A stretch of DNA of 64,000 nucleotides from Serratia quinivorans. GTDB taxonomy: Bacteria; Pseudomonadota; Gammaproteobacteria; Enterobacterales; Enterobacteriaceae. Below, in pieces: positions 62,335-64,000 of this stretch. Where the stretch lies: assembly GCF_946227985.1 (NCBI RefSeq), contig NZ_CAMKGL010000006.1, positions 1 to 64,000 of the forward strand, written 5' to 3'. Below the pieces are notes generated by a model. The model had not been told where the DNA came from, did not search any database, and was given only the letters and a program-made list of their open reading frames with translations. Position 1 is the first letter of the stretch. Every line of letters begins with the position of its first letter. Made by a program: the position numbers and the translations under genes.

Positions 62335-64000
62335 TTATTTCTTCTGCAAATCAATCTGGTAAACGGCAAAGCCGATGCTGTCTGTCCCTTCTGCTTTCAT
62401 CGGGTACTGGGCATGCGCTTTGATAAACGCGGTGGCTTTGTCACTCGGTGAGGTTTCGAAGCGGATATCCAACGGCTGCGGGCTGCTGAACGTCGCCAGG
62501 CGCCAGTTATTATCCACCTGTGGCTTCACTGCGCCGTGTTGCCTGGTTTCAGCGCTGATATAAGCCGCCAGTACCGAACGGTTCTCATCCGGTGAGGCGA
62601 AGGCAATGTGTTGATCGCCGGTACCGGCAAACTTGCCGCCGTAGGCGCGGTAGTTATTGGTGGCAACCAGGAAGGTGGCGTTTGGATCGATCGGTTTGCC
62701 TTTGAACGTCAGCTCCTTGATGCGTTCCGCCTTGTCGTTAATTAACTGGCATTCGCCGTCGTAACGCGCCGGCTGGCTGACATCGACCTGATAATTAACC
62801 CCATCAATGACATCGAAGTTATAGGTGCGGAAACCGTCCCAGTTGATTAGGCCCTGTGGTTTGCTGCTGTTGATGTCGATTTGGTTGAACTGCCCGGCGG
62901 AACATTCCAGCCATTCCTTCACTTCTTTGCCGCTGGCTTTCACCACCACCAACGTATTGGGATAGAGGTAGAGGTCTGAAGCGTTACGGAAGGTGAGTTG
63001 GCCTTTTTCCACCTCAACGAAGCTGGCCGGATCGTTTTTGCGCCCCCCCACCTTGAACGGTGCCGCGGCTGACAGCACCGGCAGGTCAGCCAGATCCGGA
63101 TCGCCCTGAATATAATGCTCGACGTAGGCCTTTTGCGCGTTATTCACGATCTGCACCGTCGGATCATCCTGCACCAGCGCCAGATAGCTGTACATGTTGT
63201 CGTCGGCCTTTCCGACAGGCTTGCTGACGAAGTCGCGCGTGCCTTTGTGATCTTCCGCCAGCACCTTCAGCAGGGTGGCGTCTTCCGCCGCCAGCGATTT
63301 TTTGTTCTCTTTGTCGTAAATCGGTCGAGCTTGCGCCTTGGCCGCCGTGACTTTCCAGGTGCCGCTGTCGTTATTCAATTGCAGATCGACCACGCCGAGG
63401 TGATCGCCCCACTGGCCCGGCATCACTGCCGGGATGCCGTTCAGCGTACCCTGTGCGATGTCAGCCCCTTTGATATTGGCGAAGTCCTTGCTGGGGAACA
63501 CGGCGTGAGCATGGCCGAACATGATGGCATCGATGCCCGGTACCTGGCTGAGGTAGTACACCGAGTTTTCCGCCATGGCCTTGTACGGCTCGCTGGACAG
63601 ACCGGAGTGCGGGATAGCCACAACCAGATCGGCGCCCTGTTTGCGAATTTCCGGCACGTAACGTTTAGCGGTTTCGGTGATGTCGTTGACGGTGACCTTG
63701 CCCTGCAAATTGGCTTTATCCCAAACCAGGATTTGCGGCGGCACAAAGCCGATATAACCGATGCGCAAACTATGTTCTTTGCCGTCACGGTCTTTTACCG
63801 GCGTATCGACGATAATGTAAGGAGTGAACAGGGGTTTTTGTGTTTTAGCGTCGATCACGTTGGCATTGATATACGGGAATTTGGCTCCGGCAATGGCATT
63901 CTTCAGATAGTCGAGCCCGTAGTTGAATTCATGGTTGCCGATATTACCGACCACATAATTCAGGGTATTCATTGCCTTATACACCGGGTGTACATCACCG
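62335..64000 (-). CDS. cpdB: 2',3'-cyclic-nucleotide 2'-phosphodiesterase CpdB, N-terminus missing
   Basis: The C-terminal 555 or so residues of a periplasmic metallophosphoesterase that hydrolyses 2',3'-cyclic nucleotides and 3'-nucleotides. The frame runs off the window edge at 64000, so roughly 95 residues and the signal peptide are outside; a GTG at 63984 is not the start. Visible are the metal motif GNHEF, the VAIPHSGL and MFGHAHAVF motifs, and the C-terminal 5'-nucleotidase domain (from about the middle). Confidence 0.95.
   Translation of the reverse strand, partial: GDVHPVYKAMNTLNYVVGNIGNHEFNYGLDYLKNAIAGAKFPYINANVIDAKTQKPLFTPYIIVDTPVKDRDGKEHSLRIGYIGFVPPQILVWDKANLQGKVTVNDITETAKRYVPEIRKQGADLVVAIPHSGLSSEPYKAMAENSVYYLSQVPGIDAIMFGHAHAVFPSKDFANIKGADIAQGTLNGIPAVMPGQWGDHLGVVDLQLNNDSGTWKVTAAKAQARPIYDKENKKSLAAEDATLLKVLAEDHKGTRDFVSKPVGKADDNMYSYLALVQDDPTVQIVNNAQKAYVEHYIQGDPDLADLPVLSAAAPFKVGGRKNDPASFVEVEKGQLTFRNASDLYLYPNTLVVVKASGKEVKEWLECSAGQFNQIDINSSKPQGLINWDGFRTYNFDVIDGVNYQVDVSQPARYDGECQLINDKAERIKELTFKGKPIDPNATFLVATNNYRAYGGKFAGTGDQHIAFASPDENRSVLAAYISAETRQHGAVKPQVDNNWRLATFSSPQPLDIRFETSPSDKATAFIKAHAQYPMKAEGTDSIGFAVYQIDLQKK

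Noticed and set aside
63984..63984. GTG at 63984 as the cpdB start
   Set aside because: The frame stays open to the window edge, and CpdB proteins have about 95 more residues including a signal peptide and the first metal ligands.

Overview
This window is chromosomal DNA of an enterobacterium, most probably a Serratia. Protein after protein is close to its E. coli counterpart and the gene order follows the 93-96 min arc of the E. coli map. The differences (no nrf, ampC or ula operons, an extra DUF488 gene, an unusual glycosidase) fit Serratia or a close relative. The species cannot be settled from the sequence alone. No reading frame inside a gene looks broken; the only truncated genes are those cut by the window edges.

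Layout. (1) 1-3650: the 3' end of an IS3-family element, then a large multidomain GH144/glucoamylase-like protein with no signal peptide and an AT-rich 5' end. This is the only clearly accessory region. (2) 3648-12706: acs-yjcH-actP (acetate uptake and activation), gltP, the amidase activator lipoprotein actS/ygeR, a TauE-like exporter, a tandem-repeat array built on the 3' end of tRNA-Phe, and yjdC. (3) 12747-21563: dsbD-cutA, aspA-dcuA, fxsA, groES-groEL with a sigma-32 promoter, and yjeI. (4) 21643-29547: epmB, efp and epmA (the EF-P beta-lysylation set) enclosing ecnA-ecnB, a guanidine-II riboswitch with its exporter gdx/sugE, blc and frdABCD. (5) 29617-39227: mscM, psd, rsgA, orn, three identical tRNA-Gly genes, a DnaA-box cluster that looks like the datA locus, queG and nnr. 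(6) 39242-54146: tsaE-amiB-mutL-miaA-hfq-hflX-hflK-hflC superoperon, yjeT, purA, nsrR-rnr-rlmB. (7) 54276-64000: aidB, yjfL, three DUF1471 stress genes around the esterase yjfP, rpsF-priB-rpsR-rplI, a DUF488 gene, ytfB, fklB and the start-truncated cpdB.

How the parts work together. Several genes serve anaerobic or overflow metabolism: AspA makes fumarate, DcuA exchanges C4-dicarboxylates, FrdABCD respires fumarate, and Acs/ActP recover acetate. Others serve translation and RNA quality control: EF-P and its modifiers, Hfq, MiaA, RNase R, RlmB, Orn, QueG, TsaE and RsgA. A third group serves the envelope and stress response: GroESL, HflKC, DsbD, AmiB, ActS, YtfB, MscM, entericidins and DUF1471 proteins.

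The most interesting non-coding structures are the tRNA-Phe 3'-end repeat array (11511-11910), whose architecture resembles the rtT repeats of E. coli tyrT, and the datA-like DnaA-box cluster between the tRNA-Gly genes and queG.
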